Positions 32,570-45,228 of a DNA stretch of 64,000 nt are shown here, piece after piece. The stretch spans positions 53,803,768-53,867,767 of the forward strand of contig CM067360.1 of the NCBI GenBank assembly GCA_034401795.1, given 5' to 3'. Position 1 is the first letter of the stretch. Every line of letters begins with the position of its first letter. Position numbers and translations under genes: made by a program. Under the pieces are notes generated by a model that was given only the letters and a program-made list of their open reading frames with translations, searched no databases and was not told the DNA's origin. The stretch is from Chaetoderma sp. LZ-2023a. Its lineage: Eukaryota > Mollusca > Caudofoveata > Chaetodermatida > Chaetodermatidae.

Positions 32570-32758
32570 TTGGTAAGGATAGGAAATCCAATTTTCTCAT
32601 GTACAGAGAATAGTCCATTTGCAGCCAAATGCAGGAGTGTGTTTGTTCACACTAGCCAGAAATATTTGGTTTTCAAAAATTGACGTTTCTCAGTCTGCAA
32701 ATGGACATTTTCTGAGAGCACTACAGAGATCGATTTTGTCCAGTTCAGGCATTAAAGG
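32570..32758. mobile_element. piggyBac-like MITE, copy 11, inside Harbinger
   Basis: TTTTCTCATGTACAGAGAAT, TTTTCAAAAATTGACGTTTC, CAGTCTGCAAATGGACATTT, CAGGCATTAAAGG. Diverged, and inserted between the two Harbinger genes, so it is younger than the Harbinger insertion. Confidence 0.5.
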
Positions 32759-33123
32759 TAGCCTTAAGCTAAACTGGCTGTGTATTAGCTATGTGCAAGT
32801 GTGCATTGGCAATGTTGCAATCGTATTCGGAACACATGAGCTAAAGGCCGTAGTATAAATTGGATGGGTGTGGAGTTTGTGATTTACTAAAATATGGTCC
32901 ACTTATGACACTACTCCATCCATGCTGTTTGATATAAAACGGTGGTGGGTGTCACTGTCATGTGTATGTGTGCGTGTGTTTCTATATGTACATATCCATG
33001 TGCGTCTATGACTGCGTGCGTGTAGAGACAGACATGCATGGCCCAACACGATATCTTTTATGATGATAGGGCAATTTGTAATTTTGTTGTTAACATTAAA
33101 AATATAAGTCATATCAAATACCT

Positions 33124-34158
33124 TTAGATGGTGAAGTAATTGTGTATGACCTGATTTCTTGTTCTGCGCTCATCTTCTAGAAGTGGATTGTTATCGTCAT
33201 TTTCTTCCCCGCCTAAATCACCATCTTCCTCTACTACTTCTAGGTCTGGATATCGAAGACGTCTCTCTTTACAGATGTTTTCCAACACGGTAGTGCAGAT
33301 GATAACTTTGAGACAGCGATCGGGCACACACATCATGCAGCCACCGGATTTATGTAGGCATCGCCAACGAGATTTCCAAATGCCAAATCCTCGCTCACAA
33401 GATGACCTGGTAGTCTTGTGTGCTTTGTTATAAGATCTCTCCGGTCTAGTTGTCGGTATTTGTATCGGCGTCAGTAACCACGGTAACAAGGGATAGCCTC
33501 AATCGCCTAGTAACCATCCTCCAGTTGTATTTCCTACCTCAAATTGATTAGATAATTCACAGTTTCTCCAAATAAGTGCATCGTGAGTCGCACCTGGCCA
33601 TCTAGCAACAACATCAAGGAATCAGCCATCTGAGGCTAGGAAACATTGGACATTAATGGCATGATATCCTTTATTGCTGAAATACAAATGCTCGTCTTCG
33701 GATGGTGCTTTAATAGGAATAGGTGTGCCATCCAATGCGCCGTACACATTTGGAAAGTTTGCTGGATTGTAAAAGCCCTCCTTGGTAGCTAGAATCTCTC
33801 TTTGCTCGAGTGGAAACTTTACATGTATTTCAAGTAATCTGTTCACGATCGACAGAGGCACAGCGTGTACGCACCGGGAAACTGAGAACCGACGAATTCC
33901 ATGAACATCACCGGTTACTGCTTGAAAACTGCCAGTGGCAAAATATCTCAATGCAGCAACTATTTGTATAGCGACTGGCAATGCTGATGAACGACGTGTA
34001 GGGTGTTGTAAGTCTGCCTCTAGTTGTCCACACAAATACAATATAGTGTCTCTGTCCAGACGATACCTTTCTATTAGAAGAGAATCTTGCATGAAGTCTA
34101 TAGGATTCAACCTATCCCTGATTATTCTCGGCCTTGGCAGTGCTCTTCGGCGCCTCAA
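33124..34158 (-). pseudogene. PIF/Harbinger transposase with two in-frame TGA stops
   Basis: A single frame of 345 codons from ATG 34156-34158 to TAG 33124-33126, interrupted only by TGA at about 33619-33621 and about 33490-33492. The N-terminal part carries SIVNRLLEIHVKFPLEQRE. The first catalytic Asp is in FPNVYGALDGTPIPIKAP. After the first stop come FLDVVARWPGATHDALIW and GWLLGD, with the second Asp next to the second stop. The third acidic residue is in SSCERGFGIWKSRW. This is the DDE layout of HARBI1-like transposases, and the length matches the family (about 340-350). Otherwise intact, so inactivation is recent. The acidic tail LEVVEEDGDLGGEENDDN is unremarkable for the family. Confidence 0.88.
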
Positions 34159-34438
34159 ATCTCTGAATTTGGAAAAACGCTGCTGCCATGACTGATAGTT
34201 ACAGTATTCTGTTAGGTCTGGCGGTATATACGTATAATACTAAGCATACAAATGTACGATTTCACTCCTAACAACACAGTCGTGCAAAAACGACATGCCA
34301 ACGACAGGTTACAGGCCACCCTTAAATTAACGACGTCGTTGACGAAATTCTCTCTTAACGACATGTTTGTGATCAATTTTTCTCAACGATACCATAACGA
34401 TGCCGTTAAGGCGAACGACACCTTTGTGAACACACCCC

Positions 34439-35160
34439 TGTTTAATTCACCGAAATTCATGGAACCGCTATGTGAGGTTTTTAAGAAAATGCCAGAGAAG
34501 TATTATGCACCTATGATGAGACTAAAAGCACTCTATTTCTCATGGTGGTGTCTGCTGTATTATAATAGTTAGTGATGAACTAGGTGAAATGGAAGTTACA
34601 TCGCCGCAGTACCAACGCTTACCGAGGAAGCTGACACTTTGATAGCCAAATACAGAATGGCCTAGTTTTAATTCGCTCAACCGATACAGACGTGGTACAA
34701 GAAACAACAGAATATATCGTGACCTTAGTAAACTGGCTGTCAACTGGAAAAGATAGAGGCTGGCTTGGGTCAAACATAGGTTGGACTTCACGGCCTTGCC
34801 AGAAGACGTGTTCCCATCACCTTAGGCGGGGTAGTTATGTCCATATCCTTTATCGATACACGAACACTGCCTGTTCAACGACACTGTCCATTGGATTGCG
34901 CATGGATAGAACCTGGACAACAATTAGAGTCGGAGTGGCGCAGTGGCTGCCACCTTCCGCCCATTTCTGCTGATCCTAATGCATCTGCATGGTGATATCA
35001 TCGGCTTAGAAATCACACCAGGGACATCAGATTATGAAGCGATTCACCAGGTCATGAATATGGAAGCTGATTCTGAGGTAGATGATTATGGTACCGAGAC
35101 GATTACAGAGGAGGACGAAGAATGTTCTGGTGATAGTGTACGAGTCTGATGGTGACGATG
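34439..35160 (+). other. Unassigned, possibly transposon-derived
   Basis: Several short + strand patches look protein-like but I cannot name them: SPKFMEPLCEVFKKMPEKYY (34450-34512) and YEAIHQVMNMEADSEVDDYG with an acidic tail to 35149. They may belong to the gene interrupted by the Harbinger insertion; no family support. Confidence 0.25.
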
Positions 35161-35569
35161 ATAACCAATAAGCATTCCAGTTTTTCAGTTAATAAGACAT
35201 TTTCATTTATGATTTATTCTTGAGGTAAACTAACATTGTTTCGATGAGTGGCAGTTAGTATTTTCGCAATCTTCATATCGCAAGCACACGGTTCAATACT
35301 ATGTGATTGGTGTGTGGTGTGAATTGGTTTTCTGTTTTAAGGAGAAGACATTTCTAAGGACTGCATCAGTTTTATCGAACTGGAAGTGAAGAGACATTAC
35401 GTTCATGCCGGCCACTACGACAAACCCGTATTAAGGCAAGGGCTAACGGGGCTAGAGCCCCGGGACACTGAAAAATAATGGATCCTCAAATTAAAAAAGA
35501 ATTATCGCATTTTATCCATTTGAACGTGATATCCCAGTATCTCACTTGTACATTCATGATATACACAAG

Positions 35570-35662
35570 CTGGTGAATATTTTGAAACCAATTTCACTGG
35601 AAGATGGTACTGCCCTGGGCAGTACCAGCTTCCAATCAAATTATTTTCAAAATATTCAACGT
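35570..35662. mobile_element. GTTGAATATTT hairpin MITE
   Basis: Arms GTGAATATTTTGAAACCAAT and ATTATTTTCAAAATATTCAA around GATGGTACTGCCCTGGGCAGTACCAGC, a GC-rich perfect inner stem. Confidence 0.65.
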
Positions 35663-35717
35663 AATTTTGACACATAGGTTACTTAACGAATTTATCACAT
35701 TTGGCAGAAGTAACAAG

Positions 35718-35944
35718 ATCAACATCATCATCAACAACATCATCATCAACAACATGATCAACAACATCAGCATCAACAACATCATCAACATTATCATCAA
35801 CATCATCATCATCAACATCAGCAGCAGCAGCAACATCATCATCAACAACATCAGCATCAACAACATCATCACCAACATCATCATCATCATCAACAACATC
35901 ATCATCATCATCATCATCATCATCAACAACATCAGCATCAACAA

Positions 35945-35982
<38 letters not shown>

Positions 35983-37198
35983 ACAACATCATCATCATCA
36001 TCATCAACACCATCATCAACATCATCATTAACATCATCATCAACATCATCATCAACAACAGCATCAACAACATCATCAACAACAACAACATCATCATCAT
36101 CAACAACATCATCAACAACATCATCATTAACATCATCATCATCAACATCAGCAACATCATCATCATCAACAACATCATCAACATCAGCAACATTATCATC
36201 AACATCATCATCATCAGCATCAGCAACATCATCATCAACAACATCAGCATCAACAACATCATCAACAACATCAGCAACATCATCATCAACATCATCAACA
36301 TCAGCAACATCATCATCATCAACACCATCATCAAGAACATCATCAACATCATCATTAACATCATCATCATCATCATCAACACCACCATCAACATTATCAT
36401 TAACATCATCATCAACATCATCATCAACAACAGCATCAACAACATCATCAACAACAACAACATCATCATCATCAACAACATCATCAACAACATCATCATT
36501 AACATCATCATCATCAACATCAGCAACATCATCATCATCAACACCATCATCAACCACATCATCAACAACATCATCAACATCAGCAACATTATCATCAACA
36601 TCATCATCATCAACATCAGCAACATCATCATCAACAACATCAGCAGCATCAACAACATCATCAACAACATCAGCAACATCATCATCAACATCATCATCAA
36701 CATCAGCAACATCATCATCATCAACACCATCATCAAGAACATCATCAACATCATCATTAACATCATCATCATCATCATCATCATCATCAACAACATCATC
36801 ATCAGCAACATCATCAACAACATCATCAACATCAGCAGCATTATCATCGACATCAGCAACATCATCAACATCATCATCATCATCATCAACATCATCATCA
36901 ACAACATCATCAACAACATCATCATCAACAACATCATCAACAACATCAACATCATCAACACCATCATCAACAACATCAGCAGCAACATCATCAACAACAT
37001 CATCATCAACAACATTATCATCAACATCATCATCATCAACATCAGCATCAACATCATTATCATCAGCAGCATCTTCATCAACAACAACATCAACAACATC
37101 ATCATCATCATTAACATCATCATCAACACCAACAACAACAGCATCAACAACAACAACAGCATCAACAACAACAGCAGCAATAACAACAGCAGCAGCGC
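35718..37198. repeat. 1.48-kb (ATC)n/(AAC)n array
   Basis: Mixture of ATC, AAC and AGC triplets in higher-order blocks. One block of about 375 bp (near 36000-36380) recurs almost unchanged at about 36370-36760, showing duplication of long segments. Because no triplet used is a stop, both strands stay open for over 500 codons (Ile/Asn on +, Met/Leu or Asp/Val on -). These are not genes. Confidence 0.95.
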
Positions 37199-37207
37199 CA
37201 TTCCCAC

Positions 37208-37276
37208 GATGACCCACCCAATAAGCACCCACCCACCCCACCCCCACCCACCCACCCCACCCCCACCCCCACCCCC
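37208..37276 (+). repeat. (CCACCC)n tract
   Basis: C-rich, pyrimidine-biased stretch of about 65 bp joining the triplet array to the Penelope-like element. Confidence 0.9.
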
Positions 37277-37429
37277 GCTTAATCAGGGTCTGACTACGAT
37301 TGCACAACATGCCACTGTCTGTGGCCAGCTTCCGAATAATGTTATTTTTAATAAGGTTCTTGGTAAGATCCCACAACCTTGTTTCACACCATCTCCGTTT
37401 TGTAAGCCCAGAAGACCCACCCGTCCCAC

Positions 37430-37963
37430 TGAGCTAGAGAACACCTTTTGGAAATTCCGGAACGAGTCTGTAAATAGACCCAATTGGCAGCTTCCCACTA
37501 TTTGTAAAAAAAATCTTGATTGTGGGAGCATCAAATCTCAGCAGAATCAACTTAGACCCGCATCCAGACATACAGGTGGCCTGCTTCCCTGGCGCATCTA
37601 TTAATGACATAAGAACTGTCATTAATCGATACACACAGGGTCAGTCCATCCTGAGAAGCTGTATCAATGACCGGAACAGTCCACTCTCAGAGACTGAGAC
37701 TCGACTGAGATTGATGTTCAGCATGAGTCCCTAAAACTATGATTTATTTCAGCCAATTGAACTTCTCAGCTACCTCGACCCCCAACCAGAAGGAAATTCT
37801 TGAGGCAATTAATCGAATTGCAGAGTCCCCTAGGTCCAATGTTGCTGTCATACCACGCCTGCCAATCGCAGATTTCCGTGTGTGTCGTGACAATATACAT
37901 TGGACTGACGGGACTGCTAACCCTATCTATAGCAATTGGCTAAATGTCCTTAATTTAAACTAG
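37430..37963 (+). pseudogene. SGNH-hydrolase-type ORF of the Penelope-like element
   Basis: Two overlapping frames give one protein. Frame A (37516-37734) contains IVGASNLSRINLDPHPDIQV then ACFPGASINDI: block I with GDSN changed to GASN, and block II. Frame B (37739-37960) carries NVAVIPRLPIADFRVC and DNIHWTDGTANPIYSNWL, the D-x-x-H block V with His. This looks like an SGNH esterase domain of the type carried by some retroelement ORF1 proteins; the substrate is unknown. A frameshift at about 37735 and the lost catalytic Ser neighbourhood make it non-functional. It ends about 70 bp before the RT-containing ORF, in the same orientation. Confidence 0.6.
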
Positions 37964-38034
37964 ATTCGGGTCAAGGTAGCTGCCATCCAGAAATTGGACT
38001 AGGCAGTAATATTGTCAAACTAGTTGGTTCTCAG

Positions 38035-40257
38035 TCAAGCGAAACCGAAAAATCGCTGCTTAATTTTGGATTAACCTTTGTACCAACTCCGAAACCCAAA
38101 ATTGGTTTGGATGCAGATTTAGAAAATGGCCTTATTGAAACTGCTGAATTTGGTCACCGCGTCAAATTGGCAGATTTTTTTCGAAACTTGAATAGCAACA
38201 TTCCACCATTCATTGAGAAAACAGGCTGGGCACCAAATTTGAAACTGGTAGACCCAGCAATCAGTAAAAGTATAAAACTGTATTCAGAGCGTATTAAAAA
38301 TACAACATTTCCAAATGATCAGCAAAATTTATCTTATGAGCAGCGCCATGCCTTACATGGCTTATCTAAAATAATAAAATTGTTATTAAACCTGCGGATA
38401 AAGGATCAGCTACTGTAATAATGGATAAGGATAACTATATCAAAGAAGCACATAGACAGCTTAGTAATCCGAAACATTACCAGAAGCTAAAGGAACCACT
38501 TTGGAAAAATAAATGTAGCAAATTTAATGAAATTGTCCAGAAAATGGTTAATAACAAGAAGATAAGAGAAAAGCAATTTAAATATCTCTTTGCAAAAGAT
38601 GATTCGAAACCACAAACATTTCATCTTCTTCCTAAAATCCATAAGTCTGTTGACTCGCGGACCGACCCAATGACCCCACCAGGGCGACCCATTATTTCAG
38701 ATTGTGGTTCGGAATCATATAGGATTAGTGAATTTATCGACTACCATCTTCAGCCAATTGCGAACAGACATTTTAGCTATCTGAAAAACACTGAGGACTT
38801 CCTAGCCCAGGTCTCTAAGATCTCGGTCCCTCCAAATTCATTCTTAATTACGATGGACGTCGATGCTATGTACACAAATATTGATATCGAAAAGGGTCTA
38901 AATTCAATTCGTAGAGCATTTGCCGACTACCCCGACACCAACAGGCCCGACAGAGAAGTAATAGCTCTATGGGAGCTTAGTCTGAAAGGCAATGACTTTG
39001 AATTTGCTGGTGAAATTTTCCAACAAATTTGTGGCTGCGCAATGGGTAAGCGTTTCAGCCCAGGTTTCGCTAACCTTTAAATTGCAGAGTGGGAAAAGGA
39101 AGCACTCAAAAAGTGTCCAAATCAGCCACTCATTTACCGCTTGTACCTCGATGACATTTTCATGATCGGGCAACATACCAAAGAAGCATTTAACGAATTT
39201 TTAGCCATTCTGAACAATCATGATCCGAATATCAAACTAAAAGCTGAAATTGATGAGATGTCCGTAGATTTCCTGGATGTAACCTTATACAAAGGTATAT
39301 TAAAGTATGAAACAACTGGTTACTTAGACTACAAGGTTTATTTTAAGCCAACAGACTCCCATCAACTACTGCATAAGAAATCGTTCCATCCACCGCATAC
39401 TTTCAAGGGACTTGTAAAATCACAAATAATCCGCTTTCATAGAAATTCGAGTGATAGGAAAAACTTTGAATCATCATGTTCGACCTTATTCAAAGCTCTC
39501 AGACCGAGAGGGTACTCTTCTCGGTTCCTACGTAAAATAAAGTCTGAAATTCTGCGTAATTTGGAACTCATTCCGGATAATGCCAGAAATTCTCGGCCTA
39601 CCAAAATTTGTCATAATCGTCCGATTGTAGGTGAAGGAGGATCTCGGAAATGCGAAAAGAAAAGGTGTAAATTGGATAGTTTTCTTCCTTCCCAGAGTAC
39701 ATTCACAAGCTTTCAAAACAAAAGCAAATTTCAAATTCAGTCAAATTTAGATTGTGATTCTAAAAATGTCATTTATTTAATTTCATGCAAATTGTGTCAA
39801 AATCAGTATGTCGGCGAAACGAAAAATCCACTAAGATGGCGTGCAACTATAGACACCTCTCAGATATTAGACTAGAGGAAGACACGCATGTGGCTGAACA
39901 TTTTAATCTTCCTGATCATTCAGTCACTCGTGACTTTGAAATTATGCCTATCGAAAGCTACCTCTTTCAGATACAACAGAGGAAACTGATAAACAAAGAA
40001 AACTAAGAGAATCGTTCTGGATTAAACAATTAGAAACACAATGGCCAAGGGGCATAAATTCTGACCCAGGCCTATTGGATCAAAGGGAGATTATCCCATT
40101 TACTTTCACATACAATCGGAAAAATGTTGTAATAGCCAAAATCCTAAAAGATGAATATCACAAATTACAGGACAATCTCAGACAACCTTTCAACAAGCGT
40201 CCAGTAATTGCGAATCCGAATCTACGTGACATCTTAGTAAAAGCCAAACTGAAATAG
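38035..40257 (+). pseudogene. Penelope-like reverse transcriptase with C-terminal GIY-YIG
   Basis: Reads LLNFGLTFVPTPKPKIGLD (38059 on), then after a frame change at about 38370 IVIKPADKGSATVIMDKDNY, FHLLPKIHK, PGRPIISDCGS, the RT Asp motif ITMDVDAMYTNI, CAMGKRFSPGFANL, then RLYLDDIFMIG (the catalytic Y-x-D-D box) and IDEMSVDFLDVTLYKG. The C-terminal nuclease starts NVIYLISCKLCQNQYVGETK. The tail ends with NPNLRDILVKAKLK and TAG 40255-40257. This is the order of Penelope-like retroelements, with RT followed by GIY-YIG endonuclease. Damage: a TAA at 39078-39080 in the thumb-proximal part and frameshifts near 38370, 39850 and 39970. About 740 codons, near family length, so it is a nearly complete recent copy. 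Confidence 0.9.
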
Positions 40258-40781
40258 GTTTTCGAAATACCACTCAGTGATTTATCATTGTGTGACAATT
40301 AGGCCATATGGCGTCACTAAAACATAATGACAATCTCAAGGAATAAAATAAACAAGAATTTTTTCAATTTTGAAAATTCTGAACCAGTACGTTTGACAAT
40401 ACGCACGCAGCAGCATCGGCCCAGTAACCTGCGTTATCAGGGATATATATAACTTTTTGCCATAATTCCCATAAATATAATTAGCTAGCGCTAGCTAGTC
40501 TATTACCCCTAAATGTTTGGACATTACATGGTTCGTGGCCTGGAGATGATCTCTATTGAAACTGGTCTGCGGATAGACATTTTACTCTGAATTGACAAAT
40601 AGATTCCTGGACTGTATTGCCGTATTCAGTCTCTACCGTTCCATCTGTACATACGGGACGTGATATACGTGATATTCGGCTTTAGGATTTGTACAGGCAT
40701 CAAGTTGTGATCAGAAATAACGCTATATTATTATTGGGGAAAATTATAATTTTCATCAATATGTCGATGGGTTCATTTACC

Positions 40782-41468
<687 letters not shown>

Positions 41469-41800
41469 CGTCCAATCTCGGTTAAGGTTAGGCCTATATC
41501 TCGGGATTGATTCACCCAAATGGGACTAAACTTGGACACATGCTTCCTTATATCAAGTGGATAGAGCACAGTGATATTGATGCCATGAGGTCAAATTTCA
41601 AGTCACTGTGACCTTGATAAAAGAACTACTTTTACGGGTATGTTTTTGGTTTAGCTCAGCATATCGTCTTATATCTCGGTTTGGCTTCACCTTATTGGGA
41701 CCAAACTTTGACGCATGCTTCCTTATATCAAAGGGATGAAGCACAATGGCATTGAGACCAAAGGTCAAGGTCATTGTACCATTTGATTTGTATCAAATGC
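41469..41800 (+). repeat. Tandem about 200-bp units flanking the (GTCT)n array
   Basis: Two diverged units share TATATCTCGG, TGGGACTAAACTTGGACACA or its variant, TGCTTCCTTATATCAA and TGAGGTCAA/AGGTCAAGGTCATTG. This type often sits beside (GTCT)n in invertebrate DNA, so array and units are probably parts of one nonautonomous element. Confidence 0.6.
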
Positions 41801-41819
41801 AGACATTAAGTTACTGGTA

Positions 41820-42740
41820 GATTCCTCTGCTTAGCTCACTTTGCCTTTATTTTGGAATTGGCCAAATTACTGGAGCTACGCATGGTCATACAGTTACCTC
41901 AACCAGTCGGAGCAGCACAAAGACATTCAGACTTCTGAGGTCAAAGTCATTGTGATATTGATACAAATCTAGATTGGCATTTGGAAATGCATAATGTCAA
42001 GATTTTCTCCAATATCCCATCAGTGTAACACTGCTGCATTGTCTCTTATTATTATGTTCTAAATGCACGCAATAATGTATCATTAAAAAACAAAGGTTTC
42101 GTAACAATGGCTTATATAAGATGAATGGATTTAAGATGTAAGCTTTATGCAGGAGCCATATAGCTAGATTCACATCAATGATCTTCTGGTGTCCGTCAGC
42201 ACAAGAACATTCACAAATGAATGCAAAATGATTACCACTTGATTGTGGCTTGCACACAATACAAAACCAAAAACTATTTGGCATAATTTATTCAAGCTTT
42301 CAATAAATTTCACAACTTTTTGGCTGCACATAAAACCAACATTTAAAATACAATAATCACTTATGTAGGAGAAACTAGAAAATAGTGACATGCCTTGCAC
42401 CCATTATCTGTGGTTTCTTTCAGTATCTATACATAAAATTACATGTAACATGTCTTGGAGAAGGACAGGCACCTTACATGTATTAAGTATTAATAGCATT
42501 GTGACTAGTCAGAGTTCTCTGACTTTATCCCATGAAAATTCTAATATGACGCCCATCGTCATAGGGAAGAGTCCGAGAACTTGGGATACATTGTGACAGG
42601 CATCATCCTGGAGTTCTTTGTGTCTCCACCATATAGAAATTCTGACGTGACTCATGTAGACATGAGAAACTGATAACTCGGACGACGTTACACCTTATCA
42701 AGGCTTTCTATTTATTTTAGCCAAAATGTTGTGCTCTTAC
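41820..42740. other. Non-coding, nothing recognised
   Basis: Intermediate AT content. The small frames at 41997-42284, 42170-42400 and 42390-42596 resemble no family I know. Confidence 0.4.
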
Positions 42741-42759
42741 AACAGGTATAGGCTAATTC

Positions 42760-43125
42760 ATGAATCCATTTCCTTAGTCAATCATAAGACGTCATAATCA
42801 ACTACATGACGTGTAGGCTGACGTCATAATAATGACGTCATGAATGATTCCAAATAGTCCGTCTTTAATGCGTAATACTCTGACACGTTGTACGAATTTT
42901 ATGTCCTTGCTATTTAATAAACATGATGTGGAATAATTTGAAACTAATTTGACTGGATTGCAGCAACAGCACCCAGTCGAATTAGTTTCAAAATGTTCAA
43001 CAGCTTACATGCATAGTTTTCTGGAAACTGATAGTCAGATAGTTCAGAGATCGATCAATCCCAATACGAGCGTGGGTGGAGCTTAGATATGGATGGGCGG
43101 GGCATAGCTAAAACTGGAAAGGTCC
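42760..43125. mobile_element. Second MITE family, full-length copy with three CRE-like sites
   Basis: GACGTCATAATCAACTACAT, GGCTGACGTCATAATAATGA then CGTCATGAA, hairpin TTTGAAACTAATTTGACTGG/CCAGTCGAATTAGTTTCAAA, TCTGGAAACTGATAGTCAGA, GATCGATCAATCCC and GGGGCATAGCTAAAACTGGA. Best preserved module order in the window. Confidence 0.75.
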
Positions 43126-43289
43126 ATTGTCTGATTTAATTAAATCTATCCTGATTCGATATGCCATATAAGGAATTGGACAATTCCTATCTAGTAATCA
43201 ACAACTAATATCTTTTCAATTTACTTTAAAAGCCGAAATTACGAATGATAATCATTCGAATTTCCTAAGAGTGTTTACAACAGAAAGCC

Positions 43290-43550
43290 AATGACCCGAT
43301 TGCATCTTTATGCTTGTTTCAAACTATGTTGAGATTGCAGATCACCACACCTACGGCAGTAACAGCCCCAGTCAAATTATTGACAGAAAGATTCAAACAG
43401 CTTACCTGTATTGTTTACCTTGCAAAATAGGTTCTGTAAATTGGGAGCTACAAAGTTCCAAAATTGATGCCAAAGCACGTAAAATGTGGACGAGGCTGAG
43501 CTAGATATAGGTGTGGCACAGCTACAGAAGTGGATCCCTGTATAGGGGTG
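43290..43550. mobile_element. Second MITE family, diverged copy
   Basis: CAGTAACAGCCCCAGTCAAA, CAGCTTACCTGTATTG, GCTGAGCTAGATATAGGTGT, CAGAAGTGGATCCC. The left arm is degenerate. Confidence 0.5.
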
Positions 43551-44152
43551 TGTATTGTTTATTTACAGTTAGCATCTTTCTTGACCCTCTGGACTCGAAT
43601 GAACAAAACGCCAAAAAAGGCACGCACGCGCACACGTGCTCACCAAATAATTGGTGCACTCTTTATCTAAAGAAATAATTCCTGCACAATTCTGTATTAA
43701 AAAACTATATTGATTTCAAATAACAAACAATGCAGATTTCCGTAACAAATAATACTAAGGATAGATAGAAAATATTGTGATAATTACCATTAGAATATAA
43801 TAATAACAACATATATTTGATAAATTATTTAACAAGACTAATTTAAAATAATTACCCTGAAAACTTCAATAAAGAGTATCGAATTTGTTGCCAGACGTGG
43901 ATTTCATAGCACCTAGCCAATCAAGAATTTCATTATTGAAAAATTGACGTGATAACTAAAATCTGGTAACTTGTGGCCATGACAAGGTTGTGACCATAAC
44001 ATCAACATAGAATATATAGAATATGTGTTTGCTGTTTATTTGCAGTCAACCCTGTCCATAACAGACACTTTCTTTTAGGACCGACTTTGAAAAGGATAAT
44101 TCTTTAATCCGACCATCTGGCTTAAGGAACGAATATCATTTGAGGGAATTGG

Positions 44153-44252
44153 TTTCACTAAAGCTTTGAAACCTGAATTCCCAGAATCGTTATTTCAAAA
44201 CGTTTCACTAAAGCTTTGAAACCTGAATTCCCAGAATCGTTATTTTAAAACG
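44153..44252 (+). repeat. 50-bp tandem duplication
   Basis: TTTCACTAAAGCTTTGAAAC then CTGAATTCCCAGAATCGTTA occurs twice, 50 bp apart, at the start of a MITE-2 copy. Confidence 0.85.
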
Positions 44253-44259
44253 ATCGTAC

Positions 44260-44365
44260 AGGTAAGCTGTTGAGTATTTTGAAACTAATTTGACAGGAAG
44301 CTGTTGCTGCCTATGGCAACAACAGCTTCCAGACAAATTAGTTTCAAAATACTCAACAGAATATT
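44260..44365. mobile_element. Hairpin core of second MITE family, near perfect
   Basis: Arms GTTGAGTATTTTGAAACTAA and TTAGTTTCAAAATACTCAAC with inner GGAAGCTGTTGCTGCC/GGCAACAACAGCTTCC; the cleanest hairpin in the window. Confidence 0.75.
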
Positions 44366-44419
44366 TATAAAATCGTAAAAGATTTTGGTGTTTTTAGCCT
44401 TCCGGGTTCAAAGGCCTAA

Positions 44420-44640
44420 AACTATAGAGGGTTTCATTTCTTTGTATGCCACGCCCATTACTGGCTAAGCTCCACCTACTTTGTACAGGCATTTGAATCG
44501 ATCTTAACAACTTGAAGCATGATGTCCCGGAAATCTCAATATCAATGTAACCATAGGCCTACAATTAGGCTGTTGAATATTTTGAAACTAATTTCACTGT
44601 GAGCTGTTGCTGCCATAGGCAACATCATGATTATTAAATT
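44420..44640. mobile_element. Second MITE family, left half only
   Basis: AGAGGGTTTCATTTCTTTGT, ATTACTGGCTAAGCTCCACC, GTTGAATATTTTGAAACTAA, CTGTGAGCTGTTGCTGCC. Cut off before the second arm. Confidence 0.55.
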
Positions 44641-45228
44641 GTAGTCATAGGCCATATTATGCCATATAACTCAGAGGTTACTATCGGCCCTTTCGAGTAG
44701 GATCTCTGCTCTCTGCTCAAGACGTTAGCCAACAAGTGACATATTTTCGTTCTAGCGTGATATATTATTTGAGTGACAGATAGGACACCTTCATTTAACA
44801 CGCTGTCTTGGAAAATTCTCGAAACCAATTCCCTCCTGCCTAGGCATATTACTTATTTAGAAGACACCCAATAGCCACCCACCCTACAGCGAATACATTT
44901 CAGATATTACACATGCACGCACGCGCACACACGCGTGCGCACTTTGTCGTATGACGCCCAACGTTGTGGAATCCTAGCGTATGTCACACATTTTCCCGTG
45001 TTAAAATGTGAGCCAAATCTCACCAGCATTTTCCGTGATATCTACTGATCTAGAATTTGATTGGATCCGGATTGTTTTATCTAGATCGTGACCAACGTCT
45101 GGAAATGCACGACAAGTTTCTTTGTTGTTTTAAAGTTTAAGCCACAATCGGATCAATAGTTTTTTTAGATGCGGCTGCGGGCATAGAGACAGACACACAG
45201 ACAGACCAGATCGCACTACCATCTTCCC

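Larger units (their letters stand above)
30946..34438. mobile_element. PIF/Harbinger transposon, about 3.5 kb
   Basis: The left end (about 30946-30970) reads TGTTCACAAAGGTGTCGTTA and the right end (about 34412-34438) is its complement, AACGACACCTTTGTGAACAC. Further CGTTA/ACGAC motifs fill both subterminal regions. It contains the two genes expected of the superfamily, arranged tail to tail: a SANT/Myb-type accessory protein (+, to 32178) and a DDE transposase (-, from 34158). Both are damaged. The 3-bp target site could not be set because the outermost bases of the ends differ. Confidence 0.85.

Noticed and set aside
35604-37604. Long Ile/Asn, Met/Leu and Asp/Val open frames of 500-666 codons
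   Set aside because: They read through the ATC/AAC triplet array, which cannot form stops; they are not genes.
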